The translations under genes were made by a program, and so were the position numbers. Shown one piece after another: positions 10,896 to 22,502 of a stretch of DNA of 64,000 nucleotides; position 1 is the stretch's first letter, and every line of letters starts with the position of its first letter. The notes under the pieces are model-generated. The model did not search any database. It was not told the origin of the DNA and saw only the letters and a list, made by a program, of their open reading frames with translations. The DNA is from Mesotaenium endlicherianum (taxonomy: Eukaryota; Streptophyta; Zygnematophyceae; Zygnematales; Mesotaeniaceae), in NCBI GenBank assembly GCA_009602735.1, contig WELA01003378.1:117333-181332 (forward strand), in the 5' to 3' direction.

Positions 10896-12615
10896 ATGGG
10901 TTGTGTGCAGGGCAAGTCCGCAGATCGTGAGGAAGTGGTTGCTAAGAAAGCTCCTGAGCGTACGGACCCGAAAGTAACACAGACAGCAAATGTAGGTAAT
11001 GTTACTGATTGTAGGCCTGAAGGCGGGCAGCCTGATGGTGAAATCTTAGAGGAACCTGTGGACGCGAAGGGCATCCCTGCCAAGGTACCCCCACCCATTC
11101 CACAAGCAGCAAGCACAAAGATCAAGGGTCCGCCCGAGATATTCTCGGAGCCCCAACCTAATGGGGTCCACCGGACAGAGCCTGGTGATGCAGGCATTTC
11201 TCTACACATTGCCTACCTCACTCAAAGAGGGTACTATCCTGAAGCCCCGAACAAGCCCAATCAGGATGCCTTTTGTGTCTGCCCCCACTTTGGAAGTGAC
11301 CCCGATGACCACTTCTTTGGTGTGTTCGATGGGCATGGCGAGCACGGCACTCCCTGCTCCCAGTACTGCCGAGACAAGCTGCAAGAGAACCTGTTGAAAC
11401 ACAAGTTGTTTGCTACGGATGTGCCGCAAGCGTTGCACACGTCATTCGTGACCACCAACTTGCAGCTACACAAGTCCTCTGTAGATGACACCATGAGTGG
11501 GACGACAGGCATCTCAATCTTCTTGCGAGGGCGCACCCTGTATGCTGCAAATGTTGGCGATTCCAGAGCAGTGCTTGCTGAAAGGCGAGGGAGTCAACTG
11601 GTGGCGGTGGACCTATCAAATGATCAGACCCCCTTCAGAGCAGACGAGTGCGCTCGCGTGAAAGCGTGCGGGGCCAGGGTACTGACGCTGGACCAGCTGG
11701 AGGGCCTCAAGAACCCCAACGTGCAGTGCTGGGGCGGGGAAGAGGACGACGATGGAGACCCGCCCCGGCTGTGGGTGCCCAATGGGATGTACCCCGGGAC
11801 GGCGTTCACGCGCAGTGTGGGGGACACTGTGGCAGAGAGGATAGGGGTGACAGCTGTCCCGGAGCTGCTAGTGCTGGACCTCACGGCGCAGCATCCCTTC
11901 TTTCTCCTTGCTAGCGACGGCGTCTTCGAGTTCCTGTCCAGTCAAGCCGTAGTGGACATGGTGAGTGTGTGTGCGTGTTGGGGGGGAGAGAGGGAGAGCA
12001 CTTGCTTCCTCAGGCACCAACCAACGTATTGTTGAGGGGCTGCTGTTTGGCGCTCATTGTTTACTTAGAACTGACCTAGGTGCTGGCAAGCAAGCCTTTT
12101 TCCGCGACTGTGGGCCAGAGAATGCAAGTGATATAAGTGAATGGTGTGGCAGAAGCATGCAACGAAGAGGTGTGCCTGTGAAGGATGTGCGCGCCGTCTG
12201 CCATGAGCAGTGTAGCTCTAGACTGACTGCAGCTGTCGTGCGTAACTGCATGCACCTCGCTGTCCTTAGTCCTCTAGCAAGGGCTACCATGTGGGCTGGC
12301 TGTTGCTGCCTGCTGCTGCAGCAGGGGATTTGGTACACCAAGCTGGGTTAGCTCCTCCTCCCTGCCCTGTCAGCCTTGCACTGGAGCAAGGATCCAATCA
12401 TTCTTCTCCTATGCATCTGCCCTCCCTTCCCCTTCAAACTATGCCTGCGCTGTTTCGGCCTTGGCCTCTGCTCCTTGCTGCAGGTGGCGAAGCACCCCGA
12501 TCCGGTGGAGGCATGCAGGGCAATAGTTGCGGAGTCGTACCGTCTGTGGCTGCAGTACGAGACTCGAACAGATGACATCACTGTCATCATCGTGCACGTT
12601 GAGGGCCTGGCTTAG
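10896..12615 (+). CDS. PP2C-type Ser/Thr protein phosphatase, N-myristoylation type
   Basis: Two exons (10896-11960 and 12484-12615) give 398 residues. The protein starts MGCVQGKS, a myristoylation/palmitoylation signature that would anchor it to membranes, followed by about 100 low-complexity residues. The PP2C domain then shows [88 protein letters not shown] and [18 protein letters not shown]. The metal-binding aspartates of DGHG, SDG and DD are present, so it should be active with Mn or Mg. The closest family I know is the plant protein in which this domain precedes cyclic-nucleotide-binding and protein-kinase domains. Here a stop follows the phosphatase domain directly and no later domain was found downstream. 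Substrates are unknown. Confidence 0.9.
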
Positions 12616-12649
12616 CCTCCGTCCCATGGTGTGTGCTCTCTTTCCTCCT

Positions 12650-12687
<38 letters not shown>

Positions 12688-15023
12688 GTGTGTGTGTGTG
12701 CTCGTGCGTGTGTGCGTCACCGAATGTTGACCATCTTAGGCCTGATGGAGAAGGAAGGAAATTGGGATGCTGTTTCAGCTTACCCTACTGGAACGGCGCT
12801 ATTGCATCATGCTGGAGGGGACTGGCAGACACGTCTGAGGTGAGTGGATAGCGAGGAGTTGTGCTTTCTGATTCTAAGAGGGCGAGTGACAGGGACGGAG
12901 CACAGAATGTACGCTAATTATTGGCTTGATATTGGTGGCAACGCCCTTCGGCTTTTCTGTGAAGCTGAAGGCAAGTTGTGAACGTAGGTGGAGCTGGGGT
13001 TGCAAGAGTAGATTTAGCACGTGGCGCCACAAGGAAGAGAAAAGTGTGTAGAACCCCGTCGCCAGAAAACGAACATCATGGTTAAGGTTGTTAGAGTGGC
13101 ATAGCAGGGCACTTCTTCACGAGCAAATTGACGGTGTTCAACTTTGAAGCCGCATGTTGGCACACCTGTGTGGGATCCGGGCTGGAAGTGGGGGACCTGC
13201 AGATGGCAAACGGGAATAGATGCTACATGGAAGCCAGCAGTCGGGTGCCTGCGGGCCAGGGCTTCTGCACCCAGCTGCTCCGGAGCGGGTCCCAAACCTG
13301 TCCACACATTGGAGCCTCTGATTGCCCGGGGGAGTTCTGAATGCCTGTTGTCCAGACAGTCAGGCACTGCGTGCGTTCTCTCACCAGTCTCTTGTATGAT
13401 GGGAAGGACAGAGCTACGTGGAGTAGGAAACCCCAGGAAACCGGTAAGACAGCAAATTGGTAGGACTTTTGCCCCGCAAAAACAAGCACTACTTCAAACA
13501 CCGGAAGGGAAGCTCATATTCCCTAATCACAGCCTCGTATAAGTCGACCTGCGAATATAAAAAGTCGTAACCAGTCTGGGTACCCATGCAGTCTATGAGA
13601 ATATGCTGATCCCAGGGCTGCCCCTCCAGTGACTTAGAGCCCTCAGAGGAAGAGGGATGACACTTGCCTTCCCCCTCACCCCCACCGCTGTCTCTGCCTG
13701 GCCCTCCAGCATAGCGTGGCTTAACAGGCAGCGTGTCTGTGTGTGCGTGTCTGTTTTGTCCCAACAGATAGTTGGCTAAAATTTGGATCTTGGAAAAGCG
13801 TAGGCATTGGGAGCGCTGCCGCAGCGGCCAACGGAAGACAGGGGATGGGGGAGGGGGTGCTGTGTATCCAGCAGCAGCAGCAGCACTGGTTTGCTTACGG
13901 GAGTTGGCGATGTTTCCTTTTGCCTGAGACCAGAGGCCAGCAGTGCGCATGTGCTGCTGGGGACAGCAAGTCGAAGATGGAAGAATAGTCACAATCCCTC
14001 CCTATGCATGCGCGCCTGCCTGCCTTGTGCTTTGTGCCTTGTGCCAACTTGTCTCGTCTGTTGCGCACGTCGCCAGGGCCAGCTGTTCGCCCTCATGGAC
14101 AGTCCTAAAAGGTTTCTGAAGGTCATATATTTTAGGCGATCGATCAACAACGCTGTGCATTCGACTGGACACGTGGCGATGGGGACCAATGCGTCTCTTA
14201 GGACTTGTACACGGCCCCGGCCGAAAAAAGATTGGGTTGGGTTCCTAATTACCCTAGCATGTTTTGCTGCACAAGTTCATGCTGCTAGCCACTCTGCGTA
14301 CTCCGAGGAATAGAAGCCAGAAGTGCAGTGTGTGGCAGTAGTAGGATCCATATGAACACCCAATCTATCCTCTATCAGTGGAACGTAAGGCGTTGCCACT
14401 CTTGAAGGGTATGTATTCTGTCTGTTCTTTATGACACTAGAAGTACTAGAGAAATGACAGGAACACCATTGCCACTTATGTTACGCACAAGCGAAAGCCT
14501 GTCATTGTTGGACTTGTGAGGACAATTATGTACTGTTTCTTTTGCTACTCTTCTACTGCGCTTCATTGAACTTAGAGAACCTTAATATTCATGATGCTGA
14601 TGTACCTCTAGCCTCAGCCGCTTATTTTCTGAGAAGCAAGGGGGTGATGTCTGTCATCTATTTCCTCTATCTGCAAATCAGCCACACGATCAAGTTTACA
14701 TTCAAAATTCTTGTTATTATGGTAAAAGGGAGACAATCGAAATGAATTTGCTCTCCATCTTCTTCACACGCACCTTATGGCAATGGAGCTCTCATCATTC
14801 AGTACCGTAGTGAATCTTTAAATTGAGAGCAGTACTGGCACAGTTTGTCATGTGTCCTAGAGTTCATGCCGGGTTTCTTCTGCTGGCCACAAATTCACAA
14901 TAGAACAGGGAGGTATGGCTAAGACGGCACATTCAAAGAATGTTCAAAGGGCATCTGAAGAGGAAAGCCGGAAAACAATGTGGTAGGCTAGAGGCTGGGG
15001 TGCAAATTTAGCAGCAGGTGAAG
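12616..15023. other. convergent intergenic region with a possible orphan exon
   Basis: This 2.4-kb stretch lies between the stops of the PP2C gene (+) and TAF2 (-). It has a (CT)n/(GT)n tract near its start. On the minus strand a short open segment at about 13489-13640 ends in a frame reading VDLYEAVIREYELPFRCLK before a stop, preceded by TATTCGCAG, which could be an acceptor. It looks protein-like, but I cannot name it or find partner exons. No cyclic-nucleotide-binding or kinase exon was seen on the plus strand. Confidence 0.4.
12652..12701. repeat. (CT)n then (GT)n microsatellite
   Basis: A run of CT dinucleotides passes into GT dinucleotides just after the PP2C stop codon, probably in its 3' untranslated region. 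Confidence 0.9.
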
Positions 15024-18000
15024 CTACGTTCCATCGGCATCCACGTCCGCGTCCCCCACCGGCGAGGCCCTCTCAGGGTGGTGCTCCACACCTCGGTGCT
15101 TCTTTTCTTTCTTCCTCTTCTTCTTCTTCTTCTCATGGCCCTCTTTTGAGTCCCTGTGTTTGCGCTTTTTCTTCCTGTGGCTGCTGCTGGAGTGTGTATG
15201 CCTCACCACATCACCAGTGGCAATATCGTCCCCAACAGGCGTTGGTGCTGCCATGCCATGGCTGCTAAGGTCGTCGCCATGCAAATCAGCAGCAGTACCT
15301 GCATCCGTGGTGCCAGGGGTGGCAGCAGCAGGCTTCTCACTGCTGGAGACACTTCGCGAAGCCACCATCATCTTCACAGCGGAGCTGACAGGCACCGGTG
15401 AGGCTACGATGGGCTCAGCATCATCTGAGAGCGGGGCAGGGTGCTCTTCTGCTCCCGCTCCGCCTCCTCCTGGCTGGCTCAGGTGCGCGTGCTCATCGGG
15501 ACTGGATGAATTGCGCGGAGAGCCTGCTGCGGCGTCACTGGCGGCAGCGGCCCTGGCATCTGGTGCTCCGCCCTCTGGCACCGCAGATACAGGGGGCGGG
15601 GGGCTGCTCCCGGGCCGCGGCGGCGGCTGCAGCCGGAGCTTGACCACCACGCGGCTGCCGCCCGCACTGCCGGTGCCGGTGCCAGTGCTGCCGTTGCTGG
15701 CACTAGGCACCATATCCCTGTCTCGGTCGCGGGGGGTGGACAACGACAGGCCCGAGGGGCCGCGACGGATGCGCAGAGGCTCAATGCGTGCGCCCCCTCC
15801 TCCTGAGAGGGCTGCTGCGGCGGCCATGCCTCCTCCACCACTCAGCGGGATGCGCACGCGCAGCGCTCCTCCTCCTCCTCCCCAGCCCTCCCCGGATGGG
15901 ACCAGGGCGCTTGGCCTGAATACCAGCCAGGTCCCGAGTAATTGGGACATGAGAGGGACAGCGAGAGTGGAAGAGAAGGGGAATCAAAGCCCTGGGCCAG
16001 CCCACCAGCCCACCAGGAGCTTCTAGGCCATGCAATGACTGTGCCATTTGTGTAGCAGGGGAGGAGTGGGGGAGGTAAAGCGCATGCTTGCCTGGCCGCT
16101 AGTGCCTGCAAAAGGCCAAATGATGCGTGGCGCAGGCGCACGTTGGCAAACCCAGCAGCGCTACGCATGAGCGCTCCCAGTGCCTTAAGGGTGGCCGCGC
16201 TCACATCCGCGTACTCGTACTCTGGAGAGGAGGAGGCCGCCGAGGCCGATGCCGCAAGCGCCAGATCCGTGGCATGCTCCATCACCCTCCCCTGCACTGC
16301 TCCCCCCGCAGGCCAAAATGACCCGTGTCAGTTGACAAGCCAGATGGACTGACGGAGGCAGCAACGGTGCACAGCAGCAGCAGCAGAGCAGAGCAGAGCA
16401 GACTCGCATGGGAGCACCAACCCAGGAACGACTTTTCGAGCGCCAAGCAGGAGAGAGTGAAGCGCAGCATGGCATCCATGCCGTGCGAGTCAAGCTTCAG
16501 CTTCTGCAGCCCGCACACTGCCGCCACTCGCACGCTGTGCCCCTTGGACGTCTTAGGGTGTGCCAGCGGGAGGAGCACCTGCTCTATCTGCGTCCCCACC
16601 TGCACCCGTCCGTCCATCCTCTCAGCCTCCATCAGTCTCTTCTTGGTCAGGAGGAGCTAGCCAGCCAGGTCGAGTGTCCTGGGCTGAGAGCACTGGCTTC
16701 CAAGTGGCTTCCAAGAGGAGCAGCGCACCCGAGCCAGGAGGGCAGGCGGCGCTTGCAGAGCCAAGGAGCACAGGGCGCTGATGCAGCGCGCTGACACCAT
16801 TGCTCCGTAGCTCGGCACTATCCTGTGCCCCCCCCCCCCAATGCTCTTGCCTCATCAGCTGCATGTGAATTGGGATGCTTGCCAGGCAAGGGAGGGGCAG
16901 GGGCGGAGGAGTGTGCATGAGAGGGTGGCTGGAAGAGGGCGCCCCCGCATACCTGTCATACTGCAAGTAGCGGTCCAGCTGCTTCAGAAGCCGCTGCACC
17001 AGCTGGGCATGCTGTAACCCCCCACCCACCCACCTCCCTCCATCTCCCACCACTCAGTGCTCCCTCTCTCCCTCCCTCCCTCCCTCCTTCCTTCCCTCTC
17101 TGACACCCGACCCTACGAGCACAGCATGTCATGTGCCTGCTAGGCGGGCTCGTAGTAAGCACAATGAGGACCTGAGGGGCAAGGTGGAGGCTGGCGCAGG
17201 CATCCAGCAGACACGCCACCCAATGCACATCGCTGTACGCGTTCTTGCTGTTGTCATTATGCTGCCACCACACATGGAGACATACGGCGAGAGAGAGGGA
17301 GAGGAAGTTTCAATAGCTTTGCTTGTTAACATGCTCAAGTGAGAGTGGCAGCAACGTCTACTCCCTTGCGGAACAAGGGGGGAGGGGGGGGACCTTGAGA
17401 AGCAGGAGCAAGAAGTGGGCAGCGTCGGGGGGGCTGAAACCGTCTGGCCCCCTTACGGCCGCCACTGCCACCACTATACCCTGCACCGACTCTCCCCCTC
17501 CCTCTCTGTCAGTCAGCAGGTGCCCTCTTCCTAGAGGTCCATGTGCTGCTGTCAATAGGTAGTGGCCATCAATGGTGGAGCTCACCTGGTTGACAAAGTA
17601 CTCGGCCATGTTGGAGAAGTCGTGCGGCCTGCAGGAGAAGGAGAGGAGGAGGAGGAGGTCAAGCAGGACGGGCAACCAGCAGCATGGCACAAAGCCTCAA
17701 CCTCCATGCTGCTCTGCACACGAAAGAAGCAGAGGGCGGGCGGGCTAAGCAGCCGTGGAGTGAAGTGGCCACCTGGGGAGGGCGGTGGAGGAGTCAAAGC
17801 AGCGCGTGCGGTACAGCTGCAGCAGCATGTCCAGTCCCCCGCCTGCACCCCCTCCACTCTGCATCCATCTCCCTCTCCCTCAAAAACAGCATCTGACAGT
17901 TAATCCATCCATCCCCCTGCTGCTGGGCTCTGGCAAGGTCCATGTCATAATGCATAGAAGAAATGGGGGGCTAGGGGGCAGGGGGGCAGGGGGCAGGGGC

Positions 18001-21000
18001 GGTGCCTGAGCAATGGCAGCGGCGGCCTGTTGGCGAACACGCCAGAAAACTTGGGGCTTGGACAAGCAGGCCAGCAGAGCGGACAGGGCCGCGGGTGAGG
18101 CGGAGGACGATCGCAGCGCGCTGATGGCCTGCAGCTGGCCCACCACGCTGCGCTCTGCCCCCAGCTGCGCCGCCTGCACGCCACTCCACCCCACCCCATC
18201 TCATCGCATCGCATCCATCCTCTTAACCCAGTCAGCCTAGTGCTGCAGCAGCACACACACACGCACATTCAGGGCCTGCAGGTCTGAGTGCAGCGGGGCA
18301 CGCACCCACATGGGCAGAGGCTGGCGCACGTGCACCTCGCCCAGGTACTCGCTCTCCGGGTCCGCGTGCAGCCACTGCACCGCCATCTCCACGCTGCTGC
18401 GCCCTCTTCCCAGCCCCGTCCATACTACATCATCCAAGTGACACTGATGATAACGACGACGACGACGACGACGACTTTCATAGCAGCAGGAAGAGGAGGA
18501 GGAGGAGGAGGAGGAGGGAGGTAGGGACAGCAGGCGCACTTGGGCCAGGCATCGGAGCCAGCAGGAGGTAATGTTGTGTCAACGGCAGCTGCCGCGGCAA
18601 GGCCCCCCTTTTTGGCACCAGCAGCAGCAGCAGCACTGCTGCCAGCTGCTGCTGCTGCAGCAGCAGCAGCAGCGCCTGTGCGGCGAAGGGACACCTTGGA
18701 GTGGCACTGCAGCTCCAGCAGCAGCACGGGGTCGCCACCCAGCGGCAGGCACGGGTGCTCAAAGGGGCCCTCCGCCTCCTGCAGGCGCACCGTCATCATG
18801 CCCGGCCATCCTGCCTCCGCCTCCTCCGCCTCCACCTCCTCTGCCAGGTGGCCGTCCTCGTCCTCCAGTAGCGCAGAATCTGGACAGGGCTGCGAGGTGG
18901 CGCTGCGCAAGACGGCCAGCTCCACCACGTTGCGCCGCCTGCCGCATGCGTACCCCATCCTGCACAGCCATCTCTCTCCGTCATGGCATGCCCAGCCCAG
19001 GTCCAGGTCCAGGTCCAGGGGGGAAAGACCGGAGCCAGAGCAGCGAACCGTCGGGCGGACCTGAGGCGGGGGCAACCGGAGGCATCCACCCAGCGTGGGA
19101 AGAAGTCCTTCAAGAACGGCCGCTCCAGGTTGCCCAGCTTGTTGGCGAAGTGCCGAAACTGCATCACTTGGGGCCAGCTGGCCAATGCAGTCAGCATCAA
19201 CACCTCTTGTGTGCCCTTCTTGTCAACTTCAATTGCCTGACACTATCACCCTCCCCCTCTCCCTCCTTCCCTCCCTCCCTCAGGTGAGTGCAAGAGTAGG
19301 AGAGGGAGAGAAAAGAGAGAGCACGCACGTCGCGAGTGGAGAGCGTGCGGGAACGGCGCGACACATCGTGTGCTTTAAGCACAATGCGCTGCAGCACCTG
19401 CTTCCCCACAATCCCCCCCNNNNNNNNNNNNNNNNNNNNNNNNNNNNNNNNNNNNNNNNNCCCCCCCCCCCCCCCAAGTGCACCACAGGTGTCAGAACAA
19501 CACACCCGCTGCTTTCTGCCTGTACATGCAGCATGCGCAGCGGTGTGACGGGCAGAGGATGGGCAAACCTTGCGGAACGCGTCGGCGCCCATCTGCTTTT
19601 CCAGCATCTCCGTCACTGCCACCTGTCCACATGCGCACAAGTCAGCTTGCTTGCTTGCGGCAGAGCCATCTTTGCGATTCCTTGTTGGATGTGAGGTGCG
19701 AGCGTGGTGTGGTGGGACATACAGCCTTGAAGGCAAGAAAGGGAGCGGCAATGCCCAGGCGGTGGGCGCGGGTGTCGTCTCCACCGGCCCCTGCCGCCCC
19801 CCCGGTATGGCTGCTGCTGCTGCTGCTGCTACGTCTGCTCAGGGCAGGTGCCCCGTCCACATCTGCAAAGCACACCATCTCGTTGGTCTGCCAGCCCACC
19901 CGCCCACATATCTGGTGATTGCAGGCTCAGGGGGGTTTAGCACCGGCTCTGGCACCGGCTGCAACTCAGCTACCACCGCCAGCAGCAGCAGCAGCAGCAG
20001 CAGGGGCCGGGGGGAAAGGAGGGGGGCGGGAGGGGCATGAGTGGGGGAGGTGGCGGTGTGGCGTGCCTGGCAGCGGCGGAAAGCGTCCTCCGTGTCCCCC
20101 AGGAAGCGCTTAATGCACACATGCACCAGATGCCCCGCCAGCCCCTCCAGCAGCCACTCTGCACACCCCCCCTCCCCCCCCCCGCCCATCTCGTCAAGTT
20201 GCATTGCGCTGCTGCTGCTGCTGCTGGAGCAACGGGCGCTTGTCTCGGACTTAGTTGTGGTGCATGCATGACATGCCAAGTGATGAACCGTACCGTCAGC
20301 AGGCGACTCTGCGGTGATGAAAATACCAAACCACTGGCAGGCAAGAGCACGCGCCAGCTTCACAAATGTCGCGCTCGCCTGTGCACATGCATGCACGCAT
20401 GCACAACGCGTCACTTGTGCTCCATTACACGACCCCTATAAACCTAGGGTGCCCACCGTCTGTCCATATCTAGCTGGAGGTAAGAAGCACAAATGAGCCA
20501 CCAAAAACACAAGGAGAGAAAGAGAGAGGGAAAAGGAGGGAGGGAGAAAGGGAGGGAGGTAGAGTAGAGTGAACTAGAGTAGAGGAGAGGGGAGGGGGGG
20601 ATGGAGAGGAGGAAGAGGGGGAGAGGGAGAGGGAGAGGGAGAGCGAGCAGCCTGGAGTGGAGCAGACCTGATCAATGATGCGGTTGTCGTGCAGGAGGTC
20701 GGCGCTGATGATGGTGGTGGACGCGCCGCTCATGTAGCTAGACACAGCCGCATTGCTGTCTATGACCACATGCCGGTAGCACCCAAATGGGAACGGAGCT
20801 CCCAGATACTCCTCATACATCCTGCCCCCCCCCTCCCTTCTTTCCCCAAGTCAGCTGTGCAGCATGAGAATCTCACACAAGCCTCCATGTCGGTCTATGA
20901 TAACTACCCAGACGTGCTCCACCTCCTCCTCCTCATCATCATCATCATCGTCGTCATCGTCATCATCATTATACGCCGAGAGAGGGGGGGGAAAGGGGGG

Positions 21001-21460
21001 GGGCGGGGGGCGTGCAGCAGGCGGTGGGACGGAGGACCTGAAAATGGAGTTGAAGGCTGCCATGGTGTGGCGTACGGCGGGAAGGAAGGGCGGGGCAGCC
21101 ATGTGGAGCACGGCAGGATGGTGCTCGTCCGGCAGCGCCGCCAAGGGGCCCACCACCAGGACCACGGCCTCGGCCGCCACCGCCACTTTCATCTCGTATC
21201 GGAACTCTCTCCACTCCTGGCCCTCCCCCTCCCCTTTCTACACCCATCTCTCCCCCTCTCTGCCTACTATTAATGATTATGCTCCACCTCTCACTTTTGT
21301 GCCTGCCTCTCGTGAGGAGTACTATCATGAGTTGCATAAACAGTGGTGTCGCCTAGCATAACGGACCAGAAGCGAGGGACGAATGCGCGGCTTTTATGCA
21401 CCCAGAGCATGCACACGCTGCGCGTTCAGTATGCTCCCCTCTGGAATGATGCATGGGCGT

Positions 21461-21496
<36 letters not shown>

Positions 21497-22502
21497 GAGT
21501 GAGGAGGTGGCCGCTGCTGATAGCCATGCAGCCCGGGGGAACAGTGAAAGTGAGGTCAAAGCTGCACGCCCCACATGCACGCATGCAAACAGGCCCAAGA
21601 GTTGACCAGAGTTTCAGCGGCAAGCTCGGACAGTGAGGCCAGATGATGCTGCAGCAGGAAAGTGACTCACCTGGAGCGGTGAAGCGGGGAGTCATGGCAC
21701 GGGAACCAGCAGCGTGCACGCCGCACTTGGCTGTGACTGCTGACTGTGTGGCCGTAGAAGTGGAGCCCAGCTGAGGGGCTGTCCACTCTATACTCCACCC
21801 GCACTTGCAGCACCTGCTCCCTCCCCCCAACCCCTTCTCGTTCACCTTGTTATACCTGCAGCAGCCTTGACGGGGTTGCACTCCTGCCAACTAACTATAG
21901 CTGTGTTTGGCATTGGAAGCGCCACAATGCACCACTGGAGTGCTCGGGAGAGGGGGGTTCACCTCTTCTTCTGAAGTAGCTGCTGAGGTGCCAAGAGCAG
22001 ATGCTTGAGGATGCTGGTGAAGAGGTGAAGTGTCGTGCGTGGCACCGGTGACTGGCTGAGGGTCAGGTAGTTGCACTACAAGCTCGGGGGACAGCTCGTC
22101 CTCAAGGGCAGCCACATACTCTTTCAGGGCAGCATCGGCAGCCTGCAGTAGGCGTCCTGCTTTTTTGTCCACTGCAGTGCATTGCCCTGCTGCAGTCCCC
22201 ACATGTCTGCTCCTCAGCTGGAACAGACTCTCTACACCATCTACGAGCACCCTGCTTATGGCCAGGCCACGAGCATGAAGACCAATGCAGCGCTCTTGTC
22301 CCGCCGATGGCGGTGCCACTTTCAACTCGGTGAACCTGCAGCAGTGCTGTCAAACGGGTCAGAACAGCATACTATGGTCTCTTGTCAGCAGCAGATCAAG
22401 AAGCTCGTGTTCTTACCCCCAGACGGCGCGCAACTCCGGGCTCACAGTCAGATGGAGTGACTGATGCTTCACAGTGCAGCAGGGAACTTGCCCTGGGAGC
22501 AT
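15024..22502 (-). CDS. TAF2: transcription initiation factor TFIID subunit 2 (TAF2)
   Basis: TAF2 is the large TFIID subunit with an inactive M1-aminopeptidase fold that contacts core promoter DNA in the nucleus. At least 24 exons: 22417-22502, from 22335 (3' edge unresolved), 21671-21813, 21495-21561, 21038-21204, 20668-20821, 20294-20378, 20067-20158, 19723-19887, 19569-19622, 19329-19397, 19061-19158, 18540-18959, 18267-18393, 18006-18173, 17773-17842, 17586-17628, 17394-17480, 17172-17261, 16953-17011, 16729-16822, 16422-16599, 16092-16296, 15024-15915. Landmarks are [93 protein letters not shown] and [10 protein letters not shown]. The zinc HExxH before QWFG is replaced by RALAC, so no peptidase activity is expected. 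Three introns have GC donors. An Ala tract lies in exon 13. The tail is Lys/His-rich, as in plants. The joins after exons 2 and 15 are unresolved; a microexon is likely. Confidence 0.93.
18455..18520. repeat. (GAC)n and (GAG)n triplet tracts in a TAF2 intron
   Basis: Two short triplet repeats lie in the intron between exons 13 and 14 of TAF2. They are GAC-like on the plus strand, then GAG-like, and so pyrimidine-rich in the sense strand near its donor. Confidence 0.8.
19420..19460. other. assembly gap (41 N) inside a TAF2 intron
   Basis: Undetermined bases are flanked by C homopolymers (7 on the left, about 15 on the right), so the gap probably marks a poly-C tract of unknown length. It lies in the intron between exons 10 and 11, and flanking exons are intact. 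Confidence 0.98.
20505..20650. repeat. purine-rich GGGA/GAGA tract in a TAF2 intron
   Basis: About 145 bases are almost only A and G on the plus strand, so they form a polypyrimidine tract in the TAF2 sense strand. It sits just downstream of exon 6. It is low complexity with possible triplex or slippage behaviour. Confidence 0.85.
20928..20972. repeat. (ATC)n/(GTC)n microsatellite in a TAF2 intron
   Basis: Repeated CTC, ATC and GTC triplets occur in the intron between exons 5 and 6 of TAF2. Confidence 0.85.
21462..21494. repeat. (AC)n microsatellite at a TAF2 donor site
   Basis: About 16 AC units abut the 5' splice site of TAF2 exon 4. In the sense strand this reads CAG followed by GTGTGTGTG, so the donor itself is part of a (GT)n run. 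Confidence 0.95.

Noticed and set aside
15160-16026. 288-codon plus-strand open frame
   Set aside because: It is the complement of the GC-rich last exon of TAF2, where stops are rare on both strands.
18571-19287. 238-codon plus-strand open frame rich in Gln and Pro
   Set aside because: Antisense shadow of TAF2 exons 12 and 13; composition follows the CAG/CTG-rich Ala tract.
21272-21361. Plus-strand phrase [20 protein letters not shown] in a TAF2 intron
   Set aside because: Looks somewhat protein-like but is short, isolated and without splice context; possibly a transposon scrap.
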